NCBI GenBank assembly: GCA_029204225.1
Contig: CM055113.1
Span: 11,740,234 to 11,804,233, forward strand
DNA: 64,000 bases
Reading direction: 5' to 3'
From: Diphasiastrum complanatum
Lineage: Eukaryota > Streptophyta > Lycopodiopsida > Lycopodiales > Lycopodiaceae
Shown here: piece by piece, positions 37,541-64,000 of the stretch
How the letters are laid out: the number at the start of each line of letters is the position of its first letter
Position numbering within the stretch: the stretch's first letter is position 1
The notes under the pieces: generated by a model
Told to the model about the DNA's origin: nothing
Seen by the model: the letters and a program-made list of their open reading frames with translations, nothing else
Database searches by the model: none
Made by a program: the position numbers and the translations under genes

Positions 37541-39485
37541 GGTTCTCTTAGTGATTTTCTCTTAGCTTTTTCGTGTGGATATGCAAATCTTGCTTGCCTT
37601 TGAATGATTATATCCTTTGATGTAAATGAGCTCTTGCCTTGATTCAAAGTGTGGTAAATAGCTTTTTCAATCTCGATTTGATCCATCACACTTTGATAGA
37701 TGTGCTAACTCACATGGATGGAGGTCATGGTAGATCTTAGTAAGGTCCTCAAATTCACTTTTTTGACAACACACACTCTAGTGCACATATCAAAACACCA
37801 ACAAATCTGGTAGAAGCTTGTTGATACATGATTTCTTGTACTTTGGACCTATTAAAAGGTATCTACTTGATTTGAAATATGTTTTCAAACACATGCAAGT
37901 GAATTTGTTACTTTTTGTGGTGTTCTGAAGATTTGTAAATGCATAATGGTTCAAAATATACACACTAGCCTATCAAATGTAGAACATGATAATTCATGTC
38001 CAGAAAGATGTTGTCATGTCCTTCAGCAGTAATTTGGTTGAATTTATCAATTGTTCCTAGAAGACTCTGATTCAAATCCTGGTAGAACAAAGTGGTTGTA
38101 TACACGTGTAAGGTCAGTCTTGCAAATTCTCCTTGATTGCCTAGAATACCACAAGAATTAATATAGTTCATAAATTTGCATAAACATTTACAAGACTAGC
38201 AAAGACCAACTAGAAGCTATGGAAGTGACTAACAAAGACCAACTGAAGCTATTCCTGAGATGAGGACAGGTAGCTCTGACTTTCTGAAGGGCATCTAGAA
38301 AATTTAAATGTTTATTGAACATAGATATAGCAAACTCCAATTTCCTTGAAGCGTTTTGGAGTTTTCTCAAATGTCTACGTAACTCGTATGCTTTGACCAA
38401 CCAGGAACTCTGCACATCATAAGTATTTTTTGTATTTTTACTGTTTGAAACCTTAATTTATTATAGAAATTCTACAATTCTATGATTGAAACTCATTAGT
38501 ATCCATATGGGACACTCCAGAAATTTCACAATTACAATACTGGACTTAACATCGAGCTCAAAAAAACATAAACGCAACCCGAACTCCAAAAGTTCAATAT
38601 ACAACTTAATAACTAGCTACATCTTAAGAGATAGCCACTGATATTATTAGCATGCACCTCAAACTTGCTTGAAGAGAATCTTCATCAAAGCTTGTCTAAA
38701 GTGCATAAATGTGAGGTGAATTCCCCCAAACTGATTGGATAAATATGCACAATTCTAGACATATTTCAAATCATCACCATAGTCTGAAAGCTTATCTTGA
38801 GAAGCTCTGTTACTAACCGAGGTTGCAGAGATGGGTGTTGTAAAACACATTACTTAGACTGCAGATAGAGAAGAGGCCACTGCAAATTGCATCAACTAAC
38901 GAACTTCAAGAAGAAATATCTTCAACCCAAAGATAATATCCAGTTGGCAAACATACAATCCATTCAAATACACATCAAAATTGTTTACAGCACTTACATG
39001 AATATTTGGCACTTACAGTAGTTACCGTCACATCTTGAAGAGTTTCAAATCCATGCAGATTATAGTGACACATTTGGCTAACTACATAGAATTTCAATGC
39101 CTCTCAATATACATACCTTATTGGGAATTTTTTTTAGGAGGAGGTGCTACCATGTAATACCTTATGTTCAATGATTGACGGTTTGATACTGGATATCAAA
39201 AACTTATCACTGAATCGTCCTCACGGTTTAGGCTTTAGGATTTATGCAATAGCTACATGAACCAACCAGAGGGATTTACTTGTGGACTCCATTCGTTTGA
39301 ATCAAGTTTGCAAAAAGGCACATTACCGCATCGCATAATGGAGGATGGATAAGCCAATCCAATATTTGGATGCTGCTTTAGCGATAACCACTCAAAGATG
39401 CAAAAACGGAGTATAGGTATCTTGCGTGATAATATAACAGCAGTCAAACACCAGATCAAAATCCTGGCAAAGGTTTTGAATGCAA
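37541..39485. other. Region downstream of the SIK1-like gene, with one exon candidate
   Basis: The part next to 39485 is the expected 3' UTR of the kinase gene. A minus-strand stretch at about 38255-38404 begins after an acceptor-like TGTGCAG and encodes SSWLVKAYELRRHLRKLQNA, then SRKLEFAISMFNKHLNFLDAL and QKVRATCPHLR. It looks like a real helical exon but is not recognised, and no clear donor is seen. Nothing else was identified. Confidence 0.3.
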
Positions 39486-63854
<24,369 letters not shown>

Positions 63855-64000
63855 CTGCACATGTAAACTTGGAATATTTAATCAGTACTCATAATGGAAT
63901 CGATCTTTGCAAGCCACAAATGTGAATCAACTACTGGCAACTGCCGAATTAAAGTTACAAGATTAACTGAGTTGAATAGGCATTGTAAAGCCTAGACAAT
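63855..64000 (-). other. SIK1: SIK1 intron running off the right edge
   Basis: Upstream intron sequence; the rest of the kinase domain should lie beyond the window. Confidence 0.6.

Overview
This is a stretch of a large, repeat-rich nuclear plant genome. Evidence for a land plant is the C-terminal half of a plant-type STE20/Hippo (SIK1-like) kinase gene, Ty1/copia elements primed by initiator-Met tRNA, and a DUF659-type hAT transposase. Very long introns, abundant (GA)n/(CT)n arrays and a LINE/REL-endonuclease-like fragment that I associate with animal repeats would fit a big-genome lineage such as a fern. That taxonomic guess is inference. I saw no tRNA, rRNA or CRISPR.

Left part (1-9.8 kb): nested retrotransposons. 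An LTR element of family R (781-9745, 5-bp target duplication GTAGG, mostly deleted inside) is split by a copia element (1337-8694, duplication CGGAC, LTRs about 98-99% alike). That copia is itself split inside its reverse-transcriptase/RNase H region by a solo LTR of the same family R (2639-3868, duplication TCAAC). So family R was active both before and after the copia insertion. A partial unknown reading frame runs off the left edge (1-234, minus).

10-27.6 kb: unknown coiled-coil reading frames (10.2-12.7 kb); a decayed Ty3/gypsy gag-pol on the minus strand (12.7-16.4 kb) with a possible extra coiled-coil ORF after integrase; a 433-bp tandem duplication; long GA/CT tracts; a plus-strand copia gag fragment (20.6-21.4 kb); and a very young, RT-less copia derivative (21714-26003, duplication TGTTT) whose two LTRs differ by one base-pair indel.

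27.6-39 kb: mostly intergenic. It holds one likely real small gene (29067-29318, 83 residues, probably plastid-directed), a REL-endonuclease-like fragment (31.25-31.98 kb), and copia and gypsy scraps.

39.5 kb to the right edge: the minus-strand SIK1-like kinase gene. Eight consecutive exons can be placed with matching splice phases (63854 down to 39486, stop included). They encode the end of the kinase domain and the whole conserved C-terminal tail. One intron (44120-61747) is 17.6 kb long. It contains a GC-rich hAT element A (44402-50741), a 212-bp MITE of the same family with a clear 8-bp duplication (50781-50992), a second truncated hAT element B (from 51049), and copia, gypsy and LINE fragments. 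Both hAT transposase copies are broken, in different ways; in both, length changes of GA microsatellite that lies inside the coding sequence are among the lesions.
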